DNA of 64,000 nt from Klebsiella sp. BIGb0138 (GTDB taxonomy: Bacteria; Pseudomonadota; Gammaproteobacteria; Enterobacterales; Enterobacteriaceae). Each line of letters begins with the position of its first letter. Position 1 is the stretch's first letter. A program made the translations under genes and the position numbers. Location of the stretch: contig NZ_SMCV01000007.1 of assembly GCF_004342285.1 (NCBI RefSeq), positions 124,001 through 188,000 on the forward strand, given 5' to 3'. Of the stretch, positions 1 through 8,366 are shown piece by piece. A model generated the notes under the pieces. That model made no database searches. It was not told the origin of the DNA and saw nothing but the letters and a program-made list of their open reading frames with translations.

Positions 1-51
1 CGGAAATGAGATTCAGGCTACCACTACACTATGACTATCAGGAAACGAGAT

Positions 52-360
52 ATGGTTATGCGCAGGTTAACACCGTGGTTTCTGGCTATCGCGTTAAGCG
101 GTTGTAGTGTCCTGCAGGGGACGCCAGAAGCACCGCCATCCGCGACCGATCATCCGCAAGAGATTCACCGTAACCAGACGAACGGGCTACAGAAAATGGG
201 GACGGTGAGCGTGTTGATGTACGGTTCGCCAATGGATGTCGAAGCGGCGTTGAAAACCAAAGCAGAAGCGGCGAAAGCGGATTACTACGTCATCGTCATG
301 ATTGATGACACCCTGGTTCCCGGCCAGTGGTATTCGCAGGCGATTCTGTACCGTAAATAA
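52..360 (+). CDS. bsmA: Biofilm peroxide resistance lipoprotein BsmA
   Basis: Small YhcN/BsmA-family (DUF1471) protein linked in E. coli to biofilm stress and peroxide resistance. The N-terminus is a lipoprotein signal: a hydrophobic run ends in a lipobox (LSGC) with Cys about 22 residues in, so an outer-membrane or periplasmic lipoprotein is expected. The conserved DUF1471 core follows (KMGTVSV, then the QAILYR end). An in-frame ATG lies 21 bases upstream, but AGGA at 40-43 is well placed for the ATG at 52; the ATG at 58 is also possible. It sits beside yjfN, a paralogous DUF1471 gene, as in E. coli. Confidence 0.9.
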   Translation: MVMRRLTPWFLAIALSGCSVLQGTPEAPPSATDHPQEIHRNQTNGLQKMGTVSVLMYGSPMDVEAALKTKAEAAKADYYVIVMIDDTLVPGQWYSQAILYRK

Positions 361-501
361 CGGTACACGGTCTTTAAGTCAGCTTTACACTGCTTTGCGT
401 CCATTCACGTTCTCCTGTGCATAATAACGTTCGGCCAGCCAACCTGGCAGGACGTTAGCAACGGACTGCCCTCGGGACTACGTGAAATGGAGCTGACGAC
501 G

Positions 502-777
502 ATGAAACGATCTTTTAACTTACCAGGCCTGCTGCTAACCGCAGCGACGGCAAACACTTCTGCACAGTCAGCGGAATTCGCCAGTGCGGATTGCGTCACC
601 GGTCTCAATGAAATCGGCCTGATTTCCGTCAATAATATTGCCGGCAGTCCGCAGGACGTTGAGCACGCCATCGCCGTCAAGGCCGATGAGCAGGGCGCGT
701 CGTGGTATCGCATCGTCCAGATGTACGAGGAACAGCAGCCGGATAACTGGCGGGTACAGGCCATTCTCTACGCCTGA
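502..777 (+). CDS. yjfN: DUF1471 periplasmic protein YjfN
   Basis: 91-residue secreted DUF1471 protein. E. coli YjfN is described as a stress-induced activator of the periplasmic protease DegP. The residues after the signal peptide (QSAEFASADCVTGLNEIG, then NWRVQAILYA) match the E. coli protein closely as I remember it. The start at 502 is chosen over the ATG at 487 because GGAG at 489-492 is nine bases before it and the protein then opens with a Lys-Arg signal sequence. Its 3' end overlaps the 3' end of convergent aidB by 10 bases. Confidence 0.9.
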   Translation: MKRSFNLPGLLLTAATANTSAQSAEFASADCVTGLNEIGLISVNNIAGSPQDVEHAIAVKADEQGASWYRIVQMYEEQQPDNWRVQAILYA

Positions 778-2405
778 GGCGCCTGGCGCCCACGGCCCAT
801 GGCACGCAGCAGCAGATCGTCCAGCGTCGGCGCATCCAGGCGCATACCGCCGCGGGTGTCGAGCATCATGCGACACCAGGCTTCGGCCAGCGGCGGCGAC
901 GCGTAGCGCAGCACCTGCGCGCCGACGCCAAGCATATACACCCGTCGCGTAATTTCTCTGCCCAGCTCTTCCGCGGGCCGCCGCAGCAGCTGCTGGAGCT
1001 GTCGCCACGTACGGTCGAAATGCCGGTTGCGCCCTTTCACCTCCGCACACTCCGCCGCCAGCAGCTCCAGCGCCGCCGGATGTTTACTCAGCACCCGCAT
1101 CACGTCCAGACACATAATATTGCCGGACCCTTCCCAGATGCTGTTGACCGGCATCTCGCGATACAGACGCGGCAGTTCGCTCTCCTCGCAATAGCCGATA
1201 CCGCCCAGCACCTCCATCGCCTCAGCGACAAACGGAATGGCGGATTTGCAGATCGCAAACTTCGCCGCGGGGGTAAACAGGCGGGCCCACAGCGCCTCTT
1301 TGACATCATCGCGGCGATCCCACGCCCGCGCCAGGCGAAACAAAAAGGCGGTCTGCCCTTCAAGACGTAGCGCCATCTGCCCCAGCACCTGGCGCATCAT
1401 CGGTTGATCGACCAGATTCTTACCGAAGACCTGCCGCTGTAGCGCATGATAGAGCGCCACGGAATAGCCGCGGCGCATCAGGGCGTGACTGCCCAATGCG
1501 CAGTCGAAGCGGGTCAGGCCGCCCATCTTCAGGATCTGCCGAACCCCGTCCCCCTCTTCGCCCACCAGCCAGCCGCAGGCCTCAAAGAACTCTACTTCAC
1601 TGCTGGCATTGGAGCGGTTACCGAGCTTATCTTTCAACCGTTCAAGGTGCAGCGCATTGCGCTGGCCGTCAGGGAGAAGGCGCGGGACAAAAAAGCAGGA
1701 GAGACCGGCCGGCGCCTGCGCCAGCACGAGGTGCGCATCGCTTTGCGGCACCGAGAAAAACCACTTATGACCGACCAGATGATAACAGCCTTCGGCGGTT
1801 TTTTCCGCCCGGGTGGTGTTAATCAGCACGTCGGAGCCCCCCTGTTTTTCCGTCATCCCCATGCCGATCAGTAGCCCGCGCTTCTGATTCCCTGGCGCAA
1901 GGTGCGGATCGTAGCGATCGCTTAGCAACGGCGGCAGCCAGTCGCTGAACGGTTTGGGCAGCGAGCGCTGCAAGAGCGGCGTAGCGGCAAAAGTCATGGT
2001 TATTGGACACAGGGTGCCGGCCTCCACCTGCGCATGCAGCATAAAGCGGGCCGCGCGGGCGACAAAAGCTCCCGCCCGCGCCTCATCCTGCCAGGCGAGA
2101 TTATGCACCCGATTTGCGCACAGACCCTGCATCAGCAGATGCCAGGCGGGATGAAAGCGCACATCATCCAGCCGGGTCCCGGTCGCATCGTAGCGCAGCA
2201 GTTCCGGCGGGTTGCTGTTCGCCAGCCTCCCCAGCTCCAGCGATTCCGCCGTCCCCAGCTGCTGGCCGATACTGGCCAGCAAATCGCTATCCCAGCCCGC
2301 CCCTTCCCGCGTCACCGCCTCTCGCAGCGCGCTATCAGAGAGGAACAAATTGCTGTTCATCAGCGGCGCAGGCTGATTGAACACGGTATGCGTTTGCCAG
2401 TCCAT
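768..2405 (-). CDS. aidB: Adaptive-response protein AidB, acyl-CoA dehydrogenase-like flavoprotein
   Basis: 545-residue FAD protein of the acyl-CoA dehydrogenase superfamily, induced by Ada during alkylation stress. E. coli AidB binds DNA and is thought to protect it from alkylation; its weak dehydrogenase activity is of uncertain relevance. Visible family features are the middle-domain stretch GMGMTEKQGGSDV, the VGHKWFFS strand and the C-terminal EVLGGIGYCEESELPRLYRE segment with the NSIWEGSGN loop. The start MDWQTHTVF is preferred over one eight codons upstream because GGAG precedes it and E. coli AidB begins MHWQTHTVF. Confidence 0.95.
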   Translation of the reverse strand: MDWQTHTVFNQPAPLMNSNLFLSDSALREAVTREGAGWDSDLLASIGQQLGTAESLELGRLANSNPPELLRYDATGTRLDDVRFHPAWHLLMQGLCANRVHNLAWQDEARAGAFVARAARFMLHAQVEAGTLCPITMTFAATPLLQRSLPKPFSDWLPPLLSDRYDPHLAPGNQKRGLLIGMGMTEKQGGSDVLINTTRAEKTAEGCYHLVGHKWFFSVPQSDAHLVLAQAPAGLSCFFVPRLLPDGQRNALHLERLKDKLGNRSNASSEVEFFEACGWLVGEEGDGVRQILKMGGLTRFDCALGSHALMRRGYSVALYHALQRQVFGKNLVDQPMMRQVLGQMALRLEGQTAFLFRLARAWDRRDDVKEALWARLFTPAAKFAICKSAIPFVAEAMEVLGGIGYCEESELPRLYREMPVNSIWEGSGNIMCLDVMRVLSKHPAALELLAAECAEVKGRNRHFDRTWRQLQQLLRRPAEELGREITRRVYMLGVGAQVLRYASPPLAEAWCRMMLDTRGGMRLDAPTLDDLLLRAMGRGRQAPQA

Positions 2406-2600
2406 GTTGTCTCCTTCCGTCATTGGCATTGCTATTCAGTATGGCTACCCTTCTCCGACCTCGCCCGCGAATCCGGTCACAAAAAAACCGCTCTCCCTCC
2501 GTGAAGCCCATCACAGGCATAAGAATTTTAAATTTTATGATCTGAAATGTATGGAATAATTTATTCACCTGTGACTGTTTTGCGCACTTCGGGATGATTT

Positions 2601-3893
2601 ATGCAGACCGCAACAATGACAATGGGCGCCCACAGGCGCGCGCTGATCGCCGGTTCTATCGGCAACTTTATTGAATGGTATGAGTTTGCCGTCTATGGTT
2701 TCCTGGCGACGGTCATCGCCCAAAACTTCTTCCAGCTGGCAGGGGAAGCCCCGCTAACCGGCCTGATCCTGACCTACGCCTCCTTCGCGATCGCTTTTTT
2801 CTTTCGTCCCCTGGGCGCCATCGTCTTTGGCCGGATCGGCGATCGTATCGGCCGTAAGCCGACGCTGATTATCGTGCTGGTGATGATGACGCTGGCGACG
2901 ACGGCCATCGGCGTGGTGCCGACGTATGCCAGCATCGGTATCGCCGCCCCGCTGATATTAACGGGGCTGCGGATTTTGCAGGGGCTGTTTGCCGGCGGAG
3001 AATACGGCGGCGCGGTCTCGCTGATGACCGAGTTCGCCCCACGCGGCAAACGCGGATTGTATGGCGCATGGCAGTCCTTCACCGTGGCATTGGGCCTGCT
3101 GGCCGGAGCGGGCGTCGTCGCCCTGATTTCAGCCGTCCTGAGTCCGGAAGCGCTGCATGCCTGGGGCTGGCGTATTCCGTTCTTCCTTGCCATACCGATG
3201 GGGGTGGTAGCGCTCTGGCTGCGGATGAAAATGGAGGAGACGCCGGGGTTCCTGCGCCAGCAGAAGCAGCAACAACCGCAGGCCAGCGCAAACTTCAGCC
3301 ATACGCTAAAAGCCATTATAACCGGCATTGGCCGCCTGATGGTCTGGTCCGCCGCCGGGTATACCTACCTGGTGATTATGCCCGCCTATCTGCAATCCTC
3401 GCTGCATACCGGGTTTAATCAGGCGCTGTTGATTGCGGTAATCTCCAATATCGGCTTCGCCATCACCATTCTGCCCGCCGGCATGCTCAGCGATAAATGG
3501 GGCCGTCGTAAGGTCATGGTACTGGCTGCCGTACTGCTGCTGGTGCTGGCGCTACCGCTGCTGAAAATTTTGCAGGCGGAATCCAGCACGCTGCTGGTGA
3601 AGGGAATCGTGGTGCTGATCGCCGGGGGACTGGTGGGGGTGCTGGCAGGACCGGGGCCGGCGATGCTGGCGGAAATGTTCCCGACGAGGGTGCGCTATAC
3701 CGGGCTCGGGCTGGCCTACTCGCTCTCTAACGCCGTGTTCTCCGGCTGCGCCGGGCTGATTATTACCGGTTTGATCAAACAGACCGGTAATCTTGATATT
3801 CCGGCGTACTACGTCATGGCGACGGCGGTGGTGAGCATTGTCGCGCTGATGACGCTCAATAAAAACGATCATCTCCGCGCGCTGGACGAGTAG
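2601..3893 (+). CDS. MFS metabolite:H+ symporter (MHS family), substrate unknown
   Basis: 430-residue inner-membrane carrier with 12 predicted transmembrane segments. The opening GSIGNFIEWYEFAVYGF and the loop GRIGDRIGRKPTL (about residues 75-90) are hallmarks of the metabolite:H+ symporter branch (ProP, KgtP, ShiA, CitA). That branch takes up compatible solutes, dicarboxylates, citrate or shikimate, and the substrate cannot be read from sequence. It lacks the long C-terminal coiled coil of ProP, so osmosensing is unlikely. It stands alone, divergent from aidB across a 195-bp gap and convergent with rlmB. E. coli K-12 has a different block (yjfI to yjfC) here. Confidence 0.85.
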   Translation: MQTATMTMGAHRRALIAGSIGNFIEWYEFAVYGFLATVIAQNFFQLAGEAPLTGLILTYASFAIAFFFRPLGAIVFGRIGDRIGRKPTLIIVLVMMTLATTAIGVVPTYASIGIAAPLILTGLRILQGLFAGGEYGGAVSLMTEFAPRGKRGLYGAWQSFTVALGLLAGAGVVALISAVLSPEALHAWGWRIPFFLAIPMGVVALWLRMKMEETPGFLRQQKQQQPQASANFSHTLKAIITGIGRLMVWSAAGYTYLVIMPAYLQSSLHTGFNQALLIAVISNIGFAITILPAGMLSDKWGRRKVMVLAAVLLLVLALPLLKILQAESSTLLVKGIVVLIAGGLVGVLAGPGPAMLAEMFPTRVRYTGLGLAYSLSNAVFSGCAGLIITGLIKQTGNLDIPAYYVMATAVVSIVALMTLNKNDHLRALDE

Positions 3894-3923
3894 CCGCCAT
3901 CCGCGGCGTGCGCCCGGCGTGAA

Positions 3924-4655
3924 TTAGCTACGCTGGCGCACCGCTTCAAACAGGCAAATGCCGGTGGCCACGGAGACGTTCAGCGAAGAGACGCTGCCGG
4001 CCATCGGGATGCTGATCAGCTCATCGCAGTGTTCGCGGGTCAGGCGGCGCATGCCTTCGCCTTCAGCCCCCATCACCAGCGCCATCGGGCCGGTCATTTT
4101 GCTCTGGAACAGGGTGTGGTCCGCTTCGCCGGCGGTGCCGACGATCCAGACGTTCTCTTCCTGCAGCAGGCGCATGGTACGCGCGAGGTTGGTGACGCGG
4201 ATAAGCGGGACGTTCTCTGCCGCGCCGCAGGCCACTTTTTTCGCCGTCGCGTTCAGCTGAGCGGAGCGGTCGCGCGGCACAATCACCGCGTGTACGCCGG
4301 CCGCGTCGGCGCTACGCAGGCAGGCGCCGAGGTTGTGCGGATCGGTGACGCCATCGAGGATCAGCAGGAACGGCTGTTCGAGTGAGGCAAGCAGGTCCGG
4401 GAGATCGTTCTCCTGATACTGGCGTCCCGGCTTCACGCGGGCAATAATCCCCTGATGCACGGCGCCTTCGCTTTTCTCATCGAGAAACTGGCGGTTAGCC
4501 ACCTGAATCACCACGCCCTGCGCTTCAAGGGCGTGGATCAGCGGCAGCAGGCGTTTATCCTCGCGGCCTTTCAGAATATACACTTCCTGAAAACGCTCTG
4601 GAGCGCGCTCGAGCAGGGCCTGCACCGCGTGGATGCCGTAAATCATTTCACTCAT
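3924..4655 (-). CDS. rlmB: 23S rRNA (guanosine-2'-O-)-methyltransferase RlmB
   Basis: 243-residue SPOUT-class enzyme that 2'-O-methylates G2251 in the P-loop of 23S rRNA using SAM. The N-terminal L30e-like substrate-binding domain starts [14 protein letters not shown]. The C-terminal trefoil-knot domain carries [31 protein letters not shown] and [19 protein letters not shown], the three SpoU motifs. In E. coli it directly follows rnr. Here an 11-kb operon lies between them, and a TATAAT at 4722-4727 may supply a separate promoter. Confidence 0.97.
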   Translation of the reverse strand: MSEMIYGIHAVQALLERAPERFQEVYILKGREDKRLLPLIHALEAQGVVIQVANRQFLDEKSEGAVHQGIIARVKPGRQYQENDLPDLLASLEQPFLLILDGVTDPHNLGACLRSADAAGVHAVIVPRDRSAQLNATAKKVACGAAENVPLIRVTNLARTMRLLQEENVWIVGTAGEADHTLFQSKMTGPMALVMGAEGEGMRRLTREHCDELISIPMAGSVSSLNVSVATGICLFEAVRQRS

Positions 4656-4721
4656 TAAAGATACTCATCTGGGGCGGTATGCGCCGGGTTAATTGGGCCG
4701 TGAACCACTTCACTTGCGCCT

Positions 4722-4727
4722 ATTATA
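4722..4727 (-). promoter_or_regulatory. Candidate -10 element upstream of rlmB
   Basis: On the minus strand this is a perfect TATAAT, about 67 bases before the rlmB start, in the 106-bp gap after the last ABC gene. No good -35 hexamer is seen at 16-18 bases, so it would be a weak or activator-dependent promoter. Its presence would let rlmB be expressed independently of the upstream transport operon. Confidence 0.4.
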
Positions 4728-4761
4728 ACCGACATGGCGTTCAAATCGACTCCTGTCCGCG

Positions 4762-5562
4762 TTAACCGTTGGCCAATGCGCGCCTCTCGCCCGCCGCCGC
4801 CGGATGGGCAGGTAAAATGGCGTTCAGTAAATAGCGCGTATAGTCATGCCCGGCATGGGTGAAAATACGTTCCGTCTCACCCTGCTCAACGATCTTGCCC
4901 CGGTACATCACCCCCACGCGGTCAGCAACGTGTCTGACCACGTTTAAGTCATGAGAGATAAACAGGTAAGCCAGCCCATATTCGCGCTGCAGCGCCATCA
5001 GTAAATTGAGTATCTGCGACTGGATCGACACATCTAAGGCCGAGACCGGTTCATCGCAGACAATCAGTTTCGGTTTGAGGATCAACGCTCTGGCAATGCC
5101 AATGCGCTGGCGCTGTCCCCCGGAAAACTCGTGCGGGTAGCGGGCGGCATCCTGCGGGCGCAGGCCAACCTGCTCCAGCATTTCGGCGACCCGCATTTTA
5201 CGCTTGTCGATGCCGTGAATAATGAGCGGCTCTTCCAGGCTGTAGCCAATACGGCGCCGGGGATCGAGCGATGAGAGCGGATCCTGAAAAATCATCTGCA
5301 TATCCCGGCGCACGCTGCGCCAGCCTGCGGCATTGAGCCCCATCAGCGAGCGCCCCTCAAACACCACGTCACCGGCGGTCGCCGGCGTTAACCCCAGAAC
5401 CAGCCGCCCGGTGGTGCTTTTACCGCTGCCGGATTCCCCCACCAGCGCCCAGGTCTCGCCCGCATGGAGATTGAAGCTCACATTATCTACCGCACTCACC
5501 GCATCCCCACGGCGCAGGAACGTCTTTGATAGCTGATTGACTGTCAGCAACGGTGTCGTCAT
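4762..5562 (-). CDS. Dipeptide/oligopeptide ABC transporter ATPase (OppF/DppF type)
   Basis: 266-residue cytoplasmic ATPase. Walker A is GESGSGKSTTG, the signature is FSGGQRQRIGIARA and Walker B is LIVCDEPVSALD, followed by the switch histidine in FISHDLNVV. It pairs with the OppD-type ATPase upstream to power the two permeases. It is shorter than DppF because the Cys-containing C-terminal extension is missing. The start ATG overlaps the upstream stop (ATGA) and has AGGAGG nine bases before it; a TTG two codons upstream is less likely. It is the last gene of the 11-gene operon. Confidence 0.9.
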   Translation of the reverse strand: MTTPLLTVNQLSKTFLRRGDAVSAVDNVSFNLHAGETWALVGESGSGKSTTGRLVLGLTPATAGDVVFEGRSLMGLNAAGWRSVRRDMQMIFQDPLSSLDPRRRIGYSLEEPLIIHGIDKRKMRVAEMLEQVGLRPQDAARYPHEFSGGQRQRIGIARALILKPKLIVCDEPVSALDVSIQSQILNLLMALQREYGLAYLFISHDLNVVRHVADRVGVMYRGKIVEQGETERIFTHAGHDYTRYLLNAILPAHPAAAGERRALANG

Positions 5563-6548
5563 CGCCAAATACCTCCTTCTTCCGCTCGCCAGCAGCGAAC
5601 CTGGTGTCCCTCGCAGTCAACGGGGCGCAGCGCTGCTGCCTGCGTCCGGCATCGGGGCTGCGCCAGCGGACAGCGATCGGCATAGGCGCACCCGGCGGGC
5701 AACGCGTGCAAAGAAGGCACCTGCCCGCGAATTTCCGCCAGCGGCGTTTTCGGCGGATGATTTGCCGAAGGCCGCGCCGCCAGCAGCGCGCGGGTATACG
5801 GATGGCGCGGTCGCTCGAAGAGCGTGTACACATCCGCTTCCTCCACCACCTGCCCGGCATAGAGCACCACCACGCGCTGGCACAGTCGCGCCACCACGCT
5901 GAGATCGTGGGTGATAAAGATAATGCCCATCCCGGTCTGTTGTTTTATCTCATCGAGCAGATCGAGAATCTGCGCCTGAATCGTGGCGTCCAGCGCCGTG
6001 GTCGGTTCATCGGCAATCAGCAGCGAGGGAGAGGTTGCGATAGCCATCGCGATCATCACGCGCTGGCGCATCCCGCCGGAAAGCTCATGCGGCCAGGCGC
6101 TGGCGCAGCGCGCCGGCTCAGATATGCCGACCTGCGCCAGCAGACTGAGGATTTTCTCCCGCCGCTGCGCACGAGAAAGCGGAGTATGCAGCCGCAGGCT
6201 TTCATCAATCTGCAGCCCAATGGTCATCACCGGATTCAGGCTGGCCAGCGGGTCCTGAAAGATCATCGCCATCTCCCGACCGCTTATCTGTCGACGCGCC
6301 TTTGCCGGGAGCGAATGCAGCGCTTTACCCGCCAGCACAACCTCACCCTCGACGCGGCTGGTACGGGGGGATAACAGCCCCATCAACGCCCGGGCGGTGA
6401 CGCTTTTGCCACAGCCGGACTCGCCAATAATACCGAGCGTTTCATGAGCATTGACCTGAAACGACACCTCCCGCACGGGGGAAACTACCCCCTGATGGGT
6501 CGCGAAGCTGACGTCCAGCCTGTTAACACGCAGCAAAGTCTCAGCCAT
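5559..6548 (-). CDS. Dipeptide/oligopeptide ABC transporter ATPase (OppD/DppD type)
   Basis: 329-residue ATPase of a peptide-family importer. Walker A is GESGCGKSVTARALMG, the signature LSGGMRQRVMIAMAI and Walker B LLIADEPTTALD. The C-terminal oligopeptide-HPY extension has the cysteine set C-x(6)-C-x(6)-C with a further Cys in the VDCEGHQV segment, a pattern associated with an iron-sulfur cluster in DppD/OppD proteins. It overlaps the permease gene upstream by 8 bases and the second ATPase downstream by 4, so the proteins are probably translationally coupled. Confidence 0.9.
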   Translation of the reverse strand: MAETLLRVNRLDVSFATHQGVVSPVREVSFQVNAHETLGIIGESGCGKSVTARALMGLLSPRTSRVEGEVVLAGKALHSLPAKARRQISGREMAMIFQDPLASLNPVMTIGLQIDESLRLHTPLSRAQRREKILSLLAQVGISEPARCASAWPHELSGGMRQRVMIAMAIATSPSLLIADEPTTALDATIQAQILDLLDEIKQQTGMGIIFITHDLSVVARLCQRVVVLYAGQVVEEADVYTLFERPRHPYTRALLAARPSANHPPKTPLAEIRGQVPSLHALPAGCAYADRCPLAQPRCRTQAAALRPVDCEGHQVRCWRAEEGGIWR

Positions 6549-7401
6549 AACGCCCCCCTTGTTTCAACAACCGCAGTACCCGACTCGGCAAGGGCTTAAG
6601 CCCCGGATCGGCGCTGTCACGCAGATCGTCGCCAATGATATTCAGCCCCAGAATCAGCAGTACGATGGCTAATCCAGGGAAAAAGGTCATCCACCAGGCG
6701 CTAAAAATCACCGTCTTTCCCTCCAGCAGCAGGTTGCCGAGACTGGGCATCGGTGCTGGTACGCCGGAGCCGAGAAAGCTCAGCGCCGCCTCGGTGAGGA
6801 TGGCGACCGAAAACACCCAACTGACCTGAACGATAAACGGTGAAATAACGTTGGGCAGCAGGTGCAGCCAGATAATGCGCGACGAGGTGGCTCCCTGCGC
6901 CCGCAGCGCTTCGATAAAATTTTTCTCTTTAATCACCATCGCCGCTCCGCGAATCACACGGGCAATCGACGGGACATACACCAGCGAAAGCGCCAGCACG
7001 ACGTTGGCAATATTCGGTCCCAGTACGCCGACGATCGCAATCGCCAGCAGCAGAGAAGGAAAGGCGAACAGGCCGTCGCAAACGCGCATCAATACCCGGT
7101 CCAGCGGGCGATACCAGGCGCACAGCAGCCCGATGACCATCCCCGTCACCCCGGCAATAGCCGCCACGGCGGCCCCCACCGAAAGTGATACCTGAACCGC
7201 CAGCGCCACCCGGACGAACAGATCCCGACCGAAGTTATCGGTACCGAACCAGTGGGTGGCGGAAGGGGGTTTCAGGCGGCTTAGCGGATCGATGCTGTAG
7301 GGATCCCAGGGGCTGAGGGCGCTGGCGAAAAAGGAGAGCAGCACGATAGCCAGCAGCAGGCCGGGCCAGATTAGTCGCGCGGGATGCTTTATCACCATCA
7401 T
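6541..7401 (-). CDS. Dipeptide-type ABC transporter permease (DppC type)
   Basis: 286-residue inner-membrane permease with about six transmembrane helices. The N-terminal OppC-type segment contains the DPYSIDPLSRLKPPSATHWFG stretch that precedes the binding-protein-dependent transport domain, with FGTDNFGRDLF following it. The EAA loop that contacts the ATPases is EALRAQGATSSRII. The start overlaps the stop of the DppB-type permease (ATGA). It forms the translocation pore with that protein. Confidence 0.9.
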   Translation of the reverse strand: MMVIKHPARLIWPGLLLAIVLLSFFASALSPWDPYSIDPLSRLKPPSATHWFGTDNFGRDLFVRVALAVQVSLSVGAAVAAIAGVTGMVIGLLCAWYRPLDRVLMRVCDGLFAFPSLLLAIAIVGVLGPNIANVVLALSLVYVPSIARVIRGAAMVIKEKNFIEALRAQGATSSRIIWLHLLPNVISPFIVQVSWVFSVAILTEAALSFLGSGVPAPMPSLGNLLLEGKTVIFSAWWMTFFPGLAIVLLILGLNIIGDDLRDSADPGLKPLPSRVLRLLKQGGRYG

Positions 7402-8354
7402 TTTTCCCCTTCATCGACGGAAAGACGCGGATCGGCCAAATAGCTCAACAGATCCACCGCCAGATTGATCAACACATAGCAGACGGTGATCAGCAGCACG
7501 ACGCCCTGGATCACCGTCACGTCCCGGCGTTCGATGGAATCCACGATCAGCGAGCCCACGCCAGGAATGCCAAATACGCTTTCAATCACAATCGTACCGG
7601 TGACCAACGAGGCGAACGATTCGCCGCAAATCGTCAGGATCGGGATCAGGCTGTTTTTCAGCGTGTGGCGCAGCAGTACCAGTCGCTCCGGCACCCCCTT
7701 CGCCCGTGCGGTGCTGATAAATGCTTCCTGCATTACATCCAGCATGACCGCACGGGTCATCCGCGCGATCAGCGCCGCAATGCGCAGGCCAAGCGCCACA
7801 GCGGGCAGCGTCAGATACCAGATGTTTAACCAGAAGGATGTATTGGTGGAACGATAGCCCACCACCGGGAACCAGCGCAGCTGCACGGCGAAAAAGAAAA
7901 TCAGAAACAGGCCAAGCAAAAAACCCGGTACCGACATGCCAAAGGTCGCCAGCATACGAATAACGCGGTCCGTCGCGCTTCCGTGCTGCCAGGCGCTGAT
8001 GACGCCGCCCGCCAGCCCCAGTGCCAGCGCCAGCGCCTGGGCATACAGTGCCAGCGCCAGCGTTGGCGTCAGGTGCTGTAAAAACAGGCTCATCACGCTG
8101 GTATTTAAAAACAGCGACTGCCCCAAATCGCCGGTAAGCACCTCGCCAGCCCAGCTGGCGAACTGGACCAGCAGTGGCCTGTCCAGCCCCATCTGCTGGC
8201 GCAGCGCGGCAATATCCTGCGGACTGGCGTCATTTCCCAGAATAACCAGCGCCGGATCGCCCGGCGCCAGGTGAATCAGACAAAACACCACCACCGCCAC
8301 CACCGCCAGTACCGGCAGGAGCGCCAGCAGACGGTGAAACAGGTATCTTTTCAT
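7398..8354 (-). CDS. Dipeptide-type ABC transporter permease (DppB type)
   Basis: 318-residue inner-membrane permease. The first helix is followed by the family motif HLAPGDPALVILG and the DLGQSLF loop. The C-terminal EAA loop is STARAKGVPERLVLLRHTLKN. This architecture is typical of DppB, OppB, NikB and GsiC, and substrate specificity lies mainly in the binding protein rather than here. It begins 12 bases after the solute-binding protein and overlaps the next permease by 4 bases. Confidence 0.9.
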   Translation of the reverse strand: MKRYLFHRLLALLPVLAVVAVVVFCLIHLAPGDPALVILGNDASPQDIAALRQQMGLDRPLLVQFASWAGEVLTGDLGQSLFLNTSVMSLFLQHLTPTLALALYAQALALALGLAGGVISAWQHGSATDRVIRMLATFGMSVPGFLLGLFLIFFFAVQLRWFPVVGYRSTNTSFWLNIWYLTLPAVALGLRIAALIARMTRAVMLDVMQEAFISTARAKGVPERLVLLRHTLKNSLIPILTICGESFASLVTGTIVIESVFGIPGVGSLIVDSIERRDVTVIQGVVLLITVCYVLINLAVDLLSYLADPRLSVDEGEK

Positions 8355-8366
8355 CGCCCTCTCCCG

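Noticed and set aside
5553..6374. 273-residue plus-strand frame opposite the OppD-type ATPase
   Set aside because: It is antisense to a gene with complete Walker and signature motifs, and has low-complexity Arg/His-rich composition.
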